Position numbers and translations under genes: made by a program. This document shows positions 1-8,560 of a DNA stretch of 64,000 nucleotides, in pieces. The notes under the pieces are model-generated. The model was given only the letters and a program-made list of their open reading frames with translations. It was not told the origin of the DNA and made no database searches. Positions within the stretch are counted from its first letter, which is position 1. Each line of letters begins with the position of its first letter. Location of the stretch: positions 1,528,501 through 1,592,500 of the forward strand of contig NZ_CP034791.1 of NCBI RefSeq assembly GCF_003999255.1. The letters are read 5' to 3'. Source of the DNA: Caldicellulosiruptor changbaiensis. GTDB lineage: Bacteria; Bacillota; Thermoanaerobacteria; Caldicellulosiruptorales; Caldicellulosiruptoraceae.

Positions 1-293
1 TCAAGAGAAACCTCAGCAGCGTCTTTTATTGAAATATCACTCGGAAGGACTGAATTAAGAGCAAGTGGAAACTTTTCTGTTGGAATTTTGCTTTCTGTTT
101 TGAAATTTGCCTTTTGACCCAAAGCATGTACTCCTCTATCTGTACGACCTGATCCAACAAGATTTACATCTTCCCCTGTAATTTTCTTTATTGCATCTTC
201 AATAACACCCTGAATTGTTTTTTTATTTGGCTGCTTTTGCCAGCCAAAATAGTTTGTCCCGTCATACTCAATTGTTAGAAGAATGTTTCTCAA
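1..293 (-). CDS. truA: tRNA pseudouridine synthase A, partial (3' end outside window)
   Basis: The reverse strand encodes an N-terminus reading [19 protein letters not shown], followed by [11 protein letters not shown], which holds the catalytic Asp of the TruA family. The enzyme makes pseudouridine at positions 38-40 of the tRNA anticodon arm. I place the start at TTG 293 because a GAGGTGAG ribosome-binding site lies just upstream, inside the end of ecfT. About 97 codons are visible and the rest lies beyond position 1. The ecfT-truA order is common in Clostridia, and the 7-base spacing suggests one operon. Confidence 0.93.
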   Translation of the reverse strand, partial: MRNILLTIEYDGTNYFGWQKQPNKKTIQGVIEDAIKKITGEDVNLVGSGRTDRGVHALGQKANFKTESKIPTEKFPLALNSVLPSDISIKDAAEVSL

Positions 294-300
294 AGAAATC

Positions 301-1089
301 TCACCTCACCATTATAGCTAAAACCATTAAAATTGCTGCTATTAAAAAGGAAATATAGTCGTTTTTTGAGTATTGAAGCTTTTTTAGCTTGGTTCTTCCT
401 TCTGACCCTCTATAACAACGGGCTTCCATGGCAATTGCAAGCTCATCTGCTCTTTTAAATGCTGATATAAAAAGTGGAATCAAAAGCGGCAAAAGTGACC
501 TTGCCTTCTTCACAAGTCCTCCACTTTCGAAATCAGCACCTCTTGACATTTGAGCCTTCATAATCTTGTCTGTCTCTTCATAGATTGTAGGGATAAATCT
601 CAGTGCAATTGACATCATCATCGAAATCTCATGTACAGGAAATTTGAGTTTTTTCAAAGGCCTTAATAGCTCTTCTAAAGCATCTGTTATTTCAATTGGA
701 GAGGTTGAAAGTGTGAGCAAGCTGGTAGAAAATACAAGCAGTAAAAGTCTTATCACTAAAAACAATGAAAGAATTATCCCTTTGTCTGTAATTGTCAAAC
801 CTAAAAACCTTACCACTGGCCTTCCTTGAGTCAAAAAAAGGTTAAAAATTACAGTTATCAAAATCAGGATAAATACCGGTTTTGTACCGCGCAGAAGTAA
901 CACTGGACTTGTCTTTGAAAAGACGGTCCATAAAAGTATTAAAGCAAATAAAAATATATATCCATAAAAATTATTCACTACAAATATAGAGATACAGAAA
1001 AATACCAAAATTATTATCTTTGTCCGTGGGTCAAGCTTGTGTACAAATGAATCTCTTTTGACATACTGACCAATTACAAAGTCAACCAT
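301..1089 (-). CDS. ecfT: ECF transporter transmembrane subunit EcfT
   Basis: This is the scaffold membrane subunit of an energy-coupling-factor vitamin/metal importer. It links the two ATPases to interchangeable substrate-binding S components. The 262-residue protein is strongly hydrophobic in its first half and at the C-terminus. It contains the two short Arg motifs that couple EcfT to the ATPases (SRG in QMSRGADFE and ARC in AMEARCYRG). The start touches the ecfA2 stop (1089), so translation is probably coupled. No S component lies nearby, which fits the group II arrangement in which S proteins are encoded elsewhere. Confidence 0.95.
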   Translation of the reverse strand: MVDFVIGQYVKRDSFVHKLDPRTKIIILVFFCISIFVVNNFYGYIFLFALILLWTVFSKTSPVLLLRGTKPVFILILITVIFNLFLTQGRPVVRFLGLTITDKGIILSLFLVIRLLLLVFSTSLLTLSTSPIEITDALEELLRPLKKLKFPVHEISMMMSIALRFIPTIYEETDKIMKAQMSRGADFESGGLVKKARSLLPLLIPLFISAFKRADELAIAMEARCYRGSEGRTKLKKLQYSKNDYISFLIAAILMVLAIMVR

Positions 1090-1961
1090 TATTCTTTGCC
1101 ACCTTCTTTTGTAATATTTCCTGCTATATTTTGCACAATCATGTCAGCAACATTTTCTATTCTGTACTCAAACCTTTCAATTTTAAATCCTCTCATTTTA
1201 AGCCTGTGCTGAAGATACAATATATCTGGCGCAATCAAACCGCTTTTTTCTAAAAGGTGAATATTTTCAAATATTTCTTGTTTTGGTCCATCAAAATAGA
1301 TTTCTCCTTTGTTCAGAACAATTACTCTTTCACACATTGATGCAACATCTTCTAAATTGTGTGAAATAAGAATTATAGTCTTTTTCACTTCACGATGAAG
1401 TCTTTCTATGATATTGAATATTCTTTTTCTTCCCCTCATATCAAGCCCAGCAGTAGGTTCATCTAAAATCAAACACTCAGGGTCCATTGCCAAAATTCCG
1501 GCAATTGCAACCCTTCGCTTTTGTCCGCCCGATAGCTCAAACGGTGATTTTTCCAAGATAGCCCTCGGTATTTCTAAAAGTTCACATACCTCTTTTACTC
1601 TCTTTTCAATCTCCTCATCAGAAAACCCTAAATTCTTTGGTCCAAATGCAATGTCTCTATATACCGTCTCTTCAAAAAGCTGATATTCAGGGTATTGGAA
1701 AACAAGTCCGACTCTTTTTCGAATCTCTTTTACCTTCTTTTTTTCCTTGGTATTTATTCCATCAACAATGACATCACCGCGTTGAGGAATAAGAAGTCCA
1801 TTCATAAGCTGAACAAGAGTTGATTTCCCCGAACCTGTTTTTCCTATTATTCCAATAAACTCACCTTTTGAGATTGTGAGGTTCATATTAGATAGTACCT
1901 TTTTTTCAAATGGTGTTTTGTAGCCGTATACAAACTCAACATCCCTCATCTCAATGAACAT
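1089..1961 (-). CDS. ecfA2: ECF transporter ATPase EcfA2
   Basis: One of the two ABC ATPases of the ECF importer. Walker A (GKTGSGKST) is at about residues 40-48, the Q-loop Gln at 89, the LSGGQ signature at about 143-147, and Walker B LILDEP at about 164-169. The Q-loop reads FQYPEYQLFEETV, which in my experience marks the EcfA2/CbiO2 partner rather than EcfA1. Its N-terminus overlaps the end of ecfA1 by 16 bases. The order ecfA1-ecfA2-ecfT-truA suggests one transcript. Confidence 0.95.
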   Translation of the reverse strand: MFIEMRDVEFVYGYKTPFEKKVLSNMNLTISKGEFIGIIGKTGSGKSTLVQLMNGLLIPQRGDVIVDGINTKEKKKVKEIRKRVGLVFQYPEYQLFEETVYRDIAFGPKNLGFSDEEIEKRVKEVCELLEIPRAILEKSPFELSGGQKRRVAIAGILAMDPECLILDEPTAGLDMRGRKRIFNIIERLHREVKKTIILISHNLEDVASMCERVIVLNKGEIYFDGPKQEIFENIHLLEKSGLIAPDILYLQHRLKMRGFKIERFEYRIENVADMIVQNIAGNITKEGGKE

Positions 1962-2782
1962 AAAAATCTCTCCATTTCATCAACTGTCCAGATTTCACCA
2001 TCGATATCAATACCTCTTTTTTTAAGCTCATAAGAAAGCTTTAAAATCTGAGGCATGTCAAATCCCATCTCATAAAACCAATCAAGCTTTAAAAGCTCTT
2101 TCGGAGTCCCTACATATTTTACCTTTCCATTTTCTAAAACCACCACCTTGTTACTATATATCATCTCGTCAATGTTGTGAGTAACCAAAACTATTGTCTT
2201 TTTTTCTTCCCTGTTGAGTCTTAAGATGGTCGATATGACCTCTTTTCTCCCTTTTGGATCAAGCATAGAAGTTGGCTCATCTAAAATGATACATTCTGGC
2301 CTCATTGCTAAAATTCCGGCAATCGCAACCCTCTGTTTTTGCCCACCAGAAAGCTTGTATGTTGCGTGATTTCTATATTCAATCATCTCAACAGTTTCAA
2401 GTGCCTCATTTACAGCTCTTATTATCTCCTCACGTTCAAACCCTAAATTCTCTGGCCCAAAAGCAACATCTTCTTCAACTATCGAGGCAACCAATTGATT
2501 ATCAGGATTTTGAAATATATATCCACACTTTCTTCTTATCTCCCAAATTTGACTTACATCCTTTGTGTTCATACCGTCAACCAGTACATCACCTTTTTCG
2601 GGTATTAAAAGCCCATTTATTAGCTTTGCCAAAGTGGATTTCCCTGAACCATTGAGCCCTAAAATTGAAACAAATTCTCCTTTCTCTATCTTTAAATTTA
2701 TATCAACTAACGCAGGATTTTTGCTTCCATCCGAACTTGTATATGAAAAGCTGACATTTATAAATTCTATGAAAGCACTCAT
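1946..2782 (-). CDS. ecfA1: ECF transporter ATPase EcfA1
   Basis: First gene of the ecf operon and partner ATPase of EcfA2. Walker A (GLNGSGKST) spans about residues 42-50, the Q-loop is FQNPDNQ (89-95), the signature LSGGQ is at about 144-148, and Walker B IILDEP at about 165-170. The FQNPDNQ loop is typical of EcfA1/CbiO1. A TATAAT-like -10 on the minus strand (2859-2864) lies upstream, but I see no convincing -35. Confidence 0.95.
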   Translation of the reverse strand: MSAFIEFINVSFSYTSSDGSKNPALVDINLKIEKGEFVSILGLNGSGKSTLAKLINGLLIPEKGDVLVDGMNTKDVSQIWEIRRKCGYIFQNPDNQLVASIVEEDVAFGPENLGFEREEIIRAVNEALETVEMIEYRNHATYKLSGGQKQRVAIAGILAMRPECIILDEPTSMLDPKGRKEVISTILRLNREEKKTIVLVTHNIDEMIYSNKVVVLENGKVKYVGTPKELLKLDWFYEMGFDMPQILKLSYELKKRGIDIDGEIWTVDEMERFLCSLR

Positions 2783-2918
2783 CTCTCTTTTTTCCCCTTA
2801 TAAAAATGTTTTTCTATTCTTTAATAGGCACAGCTTTTCTTGCGATAAACTACCTTTTATTATAGCAAAGATTTTAAAGTTTAAATATACGTGTATTTTT
2901 GAAGTATTCGTGGATACA

Positions 2919-2949
2919 TTGAACATATTTATAATACACCGGGTATAAT
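2919..2949 (+). promoter_or_regulatory. Probable sigma-A promoter for the 62-residue protein
   Basis: TTGAAC (2919-2924) and TATAAT (2944-2949) are separated by 19 bases, slightly longer than ideal. The -10 sits only 24 bases before the ATG at 2974. A second TATAAT lies at 2930-2935 without a good -35. Confidence 0.5.
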
Positions 2950-2973
2950 ATATATTAGAAGGGGGGATTTAAC

Positions 2974-3162
2974 ATGTTTACTCCCAAGTGTGACATATAC
3001 TTTGACACAAACTTAGTTAACTTAAAGGAGTTCAACATTCCAATTGAAACAAAAAACATGCTGTTAGAAGAGTTTTCGAAGATTGAAGAGATTTCAAAAC
3101 TAAAAAGCCATCTCACAGATGAACTAAAAGAACTTGATGAAAAGATAAAGGAAATTCAATGA
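2974..3162 (+). CDS. Small coiled-coil protein of unknown function
   Basis: A 62-residue protein that I do not recognise. It is preceded by a strong ribosome-binding site (AGGGGGG, ending about 7 bases before the ATG) and by promoter-like sequence, which supports expression. The second half is a run of charged heptads rich in Glu, Lys and Leu (from about residue 28 to the end), consistent with a helix or coiled coil. There is no signal peptide or membrane segment. It stands alone between the divergent ecf operon and a convergent small membrane-protein gene. Confidence 0.65.
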   Translation: MFTPKCDIYFDTNLVNLKEFNIPIETKNMLLEEFSKIEEISKLKSHLTDELKELDEKIKEIQ

Positions 3163-3190
3163 AGTAGGATGGTAGGAAGGGGATATAAAA

Positions 3191-3220
3191 AGGGGGATGC
3201 CAAAAATCATCCCCCTAAAA
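3191..3220. terminator. Intrinsic terminator, 9-bp GC-rich stem
   Basis: AGGGGGATG (3191-3199) pairs with CATCCCCCT (3208-3216) around an 8-base loop. On the minus strand the stem is followed by five T residues, so it mainly terminates the 3225-3527 gene. On the plus strand the following bases are A-rich rather than T-rich. Confidence 0.75.
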
Positions 3221-3224
3221 TAAT

Positions 3225-3527
3225 TTAGGTGTGTTTTTCATCTGTAGACTTTTTTCTATATGTGTCCTTTATCATTTCATAATTCCCAAATGATGCCATG
3301 CAGATTAGTATAGAATTTATCATCAGTAGCGTAATGTCTTTTAACGTGTTTTGGTGTGGAATAAAAACAAAGGATAGAACAAATGCTACAAAAAAGGTAT
3401 AGATTCTAATTACATAATCTTTGCACCGTTTTTTGAATATACCTTTTGTAAACTGAACAATAACATTTGTAGCAACTGTAATTCCTGCAAATGTACCAAG
3501 CTCCTGAGCTGAAAAATAGCTGTCCAA
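3225..3527 (-). CDS. Small membrane protein, possibly holin-like
   Basis: A 100-residue protein starting at TTG 3527 behind a GGGTGAG ribosome-binding site. Hydrophobic stretches lie at about residues 12-28, 42-58 and 65-82, with a charged C-terminal tail (YRKKSTDEKHT). Size, topology and tail resemble small phage-type holins, but no other phage gene is near, so the function stays open. It ends directly at an intrinsic terminator and appears monocistronic. Confidence 0.7.
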   Translation of the reverse strand: MDSYFSAQELGTFAGITVATNVIVQFTKGIFKKRCKDYVIRIYTFFVAFVLSFVFIPHQNTLKDITLLMINSILICMASFGNYEMIKDTYRKKSTDEKHT

Positions 3528-3598
3528 AGTATTCTCACCCTACAAAATTTTATGTCTACTTCTATGTTATTCATGAAAACTTTAGTTTGTGAAAAAAA

Positions 3599-4714
3599 TT
3601 ATTTAAGATTTTCTGGATTTAAATCTTCAAGCTCAGGTATGACAAACCTTCCATCTTTTCTAATAAGTTTTCCATCAAAGTAAATTTCTCCACCGCCATA
3701 CTCAGGGGTCTGAATCAACACTATATCCCAGTGCACAGCTGATCTGTTGCCATTGTCAGCATCCTCATAAGCACTGCCCGGTGTAAAGTGTATGCTTCCG
3801 GCTATCTTCTCATCAAATAGGGTGTCTTCCATAGGCTTTGTAATGTATGGATTTAGTCCAATTGAAAATTCACCTATATACCTTGCACCCTCGTCTGTGT
3901 CCAAAATCTTATTTAGCTTTTCTGTGTTGTTTGCAGTAGCTTTTACAATTTTTCCATCTTTAAATTCAAACCTAATATTTTCAAACTTAAAACCTGCATA
4001 GTTTGAAGGGGTGTTATAGGTTATATACCCATTGACAGAGTCTTTAACAGGTGCAGTGTACACTTCACCATCAGGTATATTCATATGTCCATCACATTTT
4101 ACAGCCTTCATACCTTTTATTGAAAATGTGAGGTCTGTGCCCTCACCTACTATTCTCACTTCATCTGTTTTTTCCATAAGTTCAACCAGCTTGTCCATTG
4201 CCCTTGACATCTTTCTGTAGTCAAGGTTGCAAACATTGAAATAAAAATCTTCAAATGCCTCTTTGCTCATCCTTGCCTGCTGAGCCATTGAGTAATTGGG
4301 GTATCTTAAAATACACCATTTTGTCTTTGGTACTCTTACCTCGCCGTGCACTTTGTGAAACCAGATTTTCTGATACAGCGCCATCTTATCATCTGGCACA
4401 TCACTCAGTTCAAATGGATTTTGGCTTGATCTGATACCAATATATGCATCCATCTTTTCCATAAGTTGCCTTTCGTTTTTAGCAATTATTTTTATTTGAT
4501 CTTCAGTGGCATTTAAAAGAAGATCTCTCAATAGACTTTGATTCTTAATCCACAAAAACGGCATTGCACCTTTTTGATATGAAAGCTTTATAAGCTCCTT
4601 TGCCAAATCAATTTCTTCACCAATCAGTTCTATCAAAATCTTTTCACCACTTTTTAGATCAACAGAGTATTCTATAAGATTTTTTGCAAGTACTTTTACT
4701 CTTTCATCTACCAA
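3599..4714 (-). CDS. M29-family aminopeptidase (aminopeptidase T/II)
   Basis: A cytoplasmic metallo-aminopeptidase that removes N-terminal residues from peptides. Family hallmarks are visible in order: GEGTDLTF, DGHMNIPDGEVYTAP, GEFSIGLNP, HFTPGSAYEDADNGN and the late HWD, which together supply the Glu, His and Asp metal ligands of M29 enzymes. The frame opens at TTG 4750, inside the rluB end. I prefer TTG 4714, because an AAAGGAG site lies 8 bases upstream and the resulting N-terminus (VDERVKVLAKNLIEYSV) matches how family members begin. It is the last gene of the thiI-rluB stretch. Confidence 0.9.
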   Translation of the reverse strand: MVDERVKVLAKNLIEYSVDLKSGEKILIELIGEEIDLAKELIKLSYQKGAMPFLWIKNQSLLRDLLLNATEDQIKIIAKNERQLMEKMDAYIGIRSSQNPFELSDVPDDKMALYQKIWFHKVHGEVRVPKTKWCILRYPNYSMAQQARMSKEAFEDFYFNVCNLDYRKMSRAMDKLVELMEKTDEVRIVGEGTDLTFSIKGMKAVKCDGHMNIPDGEVYTAPVKDSVNGYITYNTPSNYAGFKFENIRFEFKDGKIVKATANNTEKLNKILDTDEGARYIGEFSIGLNPYITKPMEDTLFDEKIAGSIHFTPGSAYEDADNGNRSAVHWDIVLIQTPEYGGGEIYFDGKLIRKDGRFVIPELEDLNPENLK

Positions 4715-4739
4715 TTTAACCGTCTCCTTTCTAAAATTC

Positions 4740-5447
4740 TTATTTTTCAAACACCTTGTTTACCATATTCTCATCTAAAAAAACAAACTCTCCTTCTTTT
4801 AGCTTGCCAAGTTTTAGCTTGCCTATTGCAACTCTTTTAAGTTTTAATACCCTGTGTCCAATTGCATCGCACATTTTTCTTACTTGTCTGTTCCTTCCTT
4901 CGTGTATTTTTATCTCAACAAGAGATCTTCCTTTCAAAACCTTTAAAACCTTAAACTTTGCAGGTGAGGTTACTTTTCCATCAATCAAAAGGCCTTTTTC
5001 AAACTGCTCAATTTCTTCTTTTGTTGGTACACCTTCAATGAGTGCAATATACGTCTTTTCAATATCATGCTTGGGGTGTGTAACTTTATATGCAAACTCT
5101 CCATCATTTGTTAGAAGTATAAGCCCTGTTGTGTCAAAATCAAGTCTTCCCACTGGAAAAACTCTAACATTCACTTTGTCTTTTACAAGATCTACAACTG
5201 TTTTTCTGCCTTTTTCATCCTTTGCAGAAGATATTACACCAAATGGTTTGTTGAGCATTATATAGACCTTCTTTTGTACTGGTACAAGTTTTTTACCATC
5301 AACCAAGACCTCATCCTTTTGAGGGTCAACTTTAAAGCCAAGCTCTGTAATGGTTCTGCCATTTACTTTTACTCTTCCTTGAAGAATAATCTCTTCGCAC
5401 TTTCGGCGTGACGCAACCCCACAGTCAGCCATAAACTTTTGAAGGCG
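4740..5447 (-). CDS. rluB: 23S rRNA pseudouridine synthase, RsuA/RluB family
   Basis: An S4 RNA-binding domain (about residues 1-60) is followed by the synthase domain with catalytic Asp in GRLDFDTTGLILL and the KTYIALIEG and EGRNRQVRKMCDAIGH blocks. It modifies rRNA uridines in the large- or small-subunit helices recognised by this family. The first ATG is at 5432, but the in-frame codons just upstream read V-R-L-Q-K-F, the usual start of this family. AGGTGA lies four bases before that GTT codon (5447-5445). No ATG, GTG or TTG exists upstream in frame before a stop, so the true start may be non-canonical. The gene begins eight bases after the thiI stop. Confidence 0.9.
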   Translation of the reverse strand, partial: RLQKFMADCGVASRRKCEEIILQGRVKVNGRTITELGFKVDPQKDEVLVDGKKLVPVQKKVYIMLNKPFGVISSAKDEKGRKTVVDLVKDKVNVRVFPVGRLDFDTTGLILLTNDGEFAYKVTHPKHDIEKTYIALIEGVPTKEEIEQFEKGLLIDGKVTSPAKFKVLKVLKGRSLVEIKIHEGRNRQVRKMCDAIGHRVLKLKRVAIGKLKLGKLKEGEFVFLDENMVNKVFEK

Positions 5448-5454
5448 AACTAAA

Positions 5455-6642
5455 TCACCTATCTTCTATCACCATCCACTCAGTATTTGAAATGGCACTC
5501 TCTATCAATGATGATACATCCAATTTTTCCTCTTCTTTAATAACTTCTTCAAGTTTTGGTTTGGTCTTTGGATGTTTTGGAACAAATACTGTACAGCAAT
5601 CTTCATATGGTAAGATTGAGATGTCATACGTGCCAATATTTTTTGCAATTCTTATTATCTCTTCTTTGTCCATGCCAATAAGAGGTCTTAGGACTGGCAT
5701 TGATACAGCAGCGTTTGTACAAATGATACTTTCCATTGTTTGACTTGCAACCTGTCCAATACTCTCACCAGTCACAAGAGCTAAACCGCCGTTTTCTTTA
5801 GCAATCCTTTCTGCAATCTTCATCATAAATCTTCTCATAATAATTGTAAGATACCTCTCATTACATTTTTCGTAGATAGTAGTTTGAATCTCAGTAAAAG
5901 GTACAATGTAAAGCTTTAGTCTATCTGTGTACTGGGCTAAAACCCTGCAAAGGTCAATGACCTTCTCTTTTGCCTTCTCACCTGTATATGGAAAGCTGTA
6001 AAAATGGACCGCTTCTATTTCAACACCTCTTTTTGCTATCATGAACCCTGCAACGGGGCTGTCTATCCCGCCAGAGAGCAAAAGGTGTGCCTTGCCCCCT
6101 GTGCCAAGTGGCATACCACCAATACCTTTCTCTTCTGACGAATACACATATGCTTTGTCCCTTATCTCAATATTTACCTCAAAGTCTGGATTGTGCACAT
6201 CAACCTTAAGACCATATTTGTCAGCAAGATTTTTAAGAATATGTGCGCCAATAAGTCTTGAAAGCTCTGGCGACCTTAATTCAAATGTCTTATCAGCCCT
6301 CTTTGTCTCAACTTTGAAGGTTTTCTTGCCTTTTTGAATCTCATTAAGAGCAACGTTTAAAGCTGCAGATTTGATAGCCTCTACTTGTTTTTCTGCAACT
6401 TCGCAGATAGTAAAACCAACAAGACCATAGACCTTCCTTAGCCTTTCAATTGCAAAATAAAAATCATTTTCAGAGAGGTTTTCAATAAATATTCTACCTT
6501 GTTCTTTCGTAATTGAGATATTCTCAAGATTCTTGAGTTTTCTTTTTATGTTCCTCACAAGCCTGTCTTCAAACAAAGGACGATTTAATCCTTTTAAGGC
6601 AAGTTCACCATACCTTATTAAAATAGCCTTCATTCCATTCAT
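5455..6642 (-). CDS. thiI: tRNA 4-thiouridine synthase ThiI (no rhodanese domain)
   Basis: ThiI uses ATP and persulfide sulfur to make s4U8 in tRNA, and in many bacteria also feeds thiazole synthesis. An N-terminal ferredoxin-like/THUMP region (about 1-165) leads into the adenylation domain with the PP-loop LLSGGIDSP. ATGESIGQVASQT and PYEDCCTVFVPKHP follow. At 395 residues it lacks the C-terminal rhodanese domain of the E. coli enzyme, so sulfur must come directly from a desulfurase. The cysteine desulfurase gene directly upstream (stop at 6646) is the obvious donor, a common pairing in Firmicutes. Confidence 0.95.
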   Translation of the reverse strand: MNGMKAILIRYGELALKGLNRPLFEDRLVRNIKRKLKNLENISITKEQGRIFIENLSENDFYFAIERLRKVYGLVGFTICEVAEKQVEAIKSAALNVALNEIQKGKKTFKVETKRADKTFELRSPELSRLIGAHILKNLADKYGLKVDVHNPDFEVNIEIRDKAYVYSSEEKGIGGMPLGTGGKAHLLLSGGIDSPVAGFMIAKRGVEIEAVHFYSFPYTGEKAKEKVIDLCRVLAQYTDRLKLYIVPFTEIQTTIYEKCNERYLTIIMRRFMMKIAERIAKENGGLALVTGESIGQVASQTMESIICTNAAVSMPVLRPLIGMDKEEIIRIAKNIGTYDISILPYEDCCTVFVPKHPKTKPKLEEVIKEEEKLDVSSLIESAISNTEWMVIEDR

Positions 6643-6645
6643 CCT

Positions 6646-7794
6646 TTACCTTTTTATTTTCTGCAAAAACTTGAGCGATTTTTCCAATACTTCAAGTGTG
6701 TAATCAACTTCTTCAAGGTTATTCAAATAAGAAAAACTAAAACGTATATTACTTTGTGCAATTTCCATTGATTTTCCCATGCTATAAAGAACCTTGTTAT
6801 ATGTTCTGCCCCTTGATGAACAAGCAGAACCAGACGATGCGAATACATTATAGCTTTCAAGAGTATGGAGCAGAACCTCGGATTTAATCCCTAAAAATGA
6901 CACATTTAAAATTGCGTCAGATGTATTGTCAAGTGGTGAATTTATCACAACATCATCAAAACTTCTTAGCCCCTCAATAAATCTTTGTTTTATCATTCTT
7001 AGCTTATTTGGCTGCTCATTTTGCAGCCTTTCATACACCTCAATTGCCTTATAAATCGAAAAAATACCTGGCATATTCTCTGTCCCAGGTCTTACTTCAT
7101 TTTGCTGCTCCCCACCAAAAATTATTGGTTGAATGTTGATCCCCTTTTTGATATACAAGGCTCCAATCCCTTTTAATGCGTGAATCTTATGCCCACTTAT
7201 TGACATCAAATCAACGTTTAGTTCTTTGGCATTGGTCTTTTCCTTCATAAACGCCTGAACCGCATCTGTGTGAACAATCACATTTGGATTTTTCCTCTTT
7301 GCCACTTCAGCTATCTTTTTTACATCAAAAATATGCCCTGTTTCGTTGTTTACAAGCATGACGCTTACTAAAATTGTCTCATCGTCCACTTCATTTTCGA
7401 GCTCTTCAAAGTCAATATTTCCGTTTTGATCAACCTTTAAAAAGCGCACTTCAAATCCACATCTTTTCAGGTGCTCAAGTGTATTTAATACTGATGGGTG
7501 CTCAACAGGGCTTGAGATTATTTTATTTCCTCTTTTCTGATTAGCAAAGGCAATGCCAATCAATGCCAAGTTGTTTGCCTCTGTACCCCCAGATGTAAAG
7601 TATATTTCTTCAGGATTTACATTTATCTTTTGAGCTATTTTCCATCTTACCTCTTTTAATACCTTTTCGGCGCTGACCCCAAGCCTATGCAAGGACGAGG
7701 GGTTACCATAATTTTGGGCCAAAAAATCTTTCAAACCTTCTATAACCTCATCGAATGGACGTGTTGTTGCTGCATTGTCAAAATATACAACCAT
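6646..7794 (-). CDS. Cysteine desulfurase (NifS/IscS family)
   Basis: A PLP enzyme that converts cysteine to alanine and a protein persulfide. The PLP lysine lies in SISGHKIHALKG, cofactor residues in GGTEANNLAL and HTDAVQA, and the catalytic Cys in SSGSACSSRGR. The extended loop around that Cys is typical of class I (NifS/IscS) enzymes. It is 382 residues long. Three bases separate its stop from the thiI start, so it probably supplies sulfur for tRNA thiolation; a role in Fe-S assembly is also possible. Confidence 0.93.
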   Translation of the reverse strand: MVVYFDNAATTRPFDEVIEGLKDFLAQNYGNPSSLHRLGVSAEKVLKEVRWKIAQKINVNPEEIYFTSGGTEANNLALIGIAFANQKRGNKIISSPVEHPSVLNTLEHLKRCGFEVRFLKVDQNGNIDFEELENEVDDETILVSVMLVNNETGHIFDVKKIAEVAKRKNPNVIVHTDAVQAFMKEKTNAKELNVDLMSISGHKIHALKGIGALYIKKGINIQPIIFGGEQQNEVRPGTENMPGIFSIYKAIEVYERLQNEQPNKLRMIKQRFIEGLRSFDDVVINSPLDNTSDAILNVSFLGIKSEVLLHTLESYNVFASSGSACSSRGRTYNKVLYSMGKSMEIAQSNIRFSFSYLNNLEEVDYTLEVLEKSLKFLQKIKR

Positions 7795-7809
7795 CTTCTA
7801 CCCTTCCTT

Positions 7810-8538
7810 TCACATCTCACCAAGAAGGTGCATGACAATAGAAATTACCGAAATAGCTGCAGTTTCACTCCTTAGAATGCGCTTTCCAAGTGAGACTATT
7901 CTGACTTTTTGCAAGTCTTTAAAAATCTCTATTTCCTCTTCTTCAAAACCACCCTCCGGTCCAATTAATATACCTACTCTATTTATGTTGGAATGAATAT
8001 CCAAATAGGTTTTTTTATTTTCCTTTTCGTATGGAATTATAAGAAGATCAAGTTCATCTAAAAAGTCTTTGACTCTACCTATTTCAATAGGTCTTTGGAT
8101 CTGTGGCGAATATGGTCTTAGGCATTGCTTTTGGGACTCTTTAGCAATTTTCTGCCAACGCTGTATCTTTTTTTCTTCCTTTTCGCTGATATCAATAACA
8201 ACTCTTTTTGAAATAACAGGAACTAAGGTTTTTACCCCAAGCTCTGTTGCCTTTTGAATTATGATATCCATCTTCTGATTTTTTATAATACACTGAAATA
8301 AAAAAACATCTTTTTGTGGCTCCCGCTGGTTGAGAACCTTTTCTTCTATTACTGCTTTTATTCTATCTTTTGAAACTTCTAAAATCTTAGCTTTGTAATC
8401 AAATACACCATCACAAAGATTTAAAGCTTCACCTTCTCTCTTGCGCAAAACCTTTACTATGTGGTTTATATCATCTTTGTCAGTTATATATGCGGTGTCA
8501 TTAATAATATTCTTACTCTCAATAAAAAAAATAGGCAA
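7810..8538 (-). CDS. rsmE: 16S rRNA (uracil1498-N3)-methyltransferase
   Basis: A SPOUT-class methyltransferase that methylates U1498 of 16S rRNA with S-adenosylmethionine. The knot motifs are visible near the C-terminus as LIGPEGGFEEEEIE and SLGKRILRSETAA. The start is TTG 8538, preceded by GGGTGA at a suitable distance. It follows prmA by 22 bases, the order seen behind the dnaK cluster in many Clostridia. Confidence 0.94.
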   Translation of the reverse strand: MPIFFIESKNIINDTAYITDKDDINHIVKVLRKREGEALNLCDGVFDYKAKILEVSKDRIKAVIEEKVLNQREPQKDVFLFQCIIKNQKMDIIIQKATELGVKTLVPVISKRVVIDISEKEEKKIQRWQKIAKESQKQCLRPYSPQIQRPIEIGRVKDFLDELDLLIIPYEKENKKTYLDIHSNINRVGILIGPEGGFEEEEIEIFKDLQKVRIVSLGKRILRSETAAISVISIVMHLLGEM

Positions 8539-8560
8539 TGTTTATCACCCTATACTCCTT

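Noticed and set aside
3225-3527. Prophage remnant based on the holin-like protein
   Set aside because: No other phage gene or attachment site is near.
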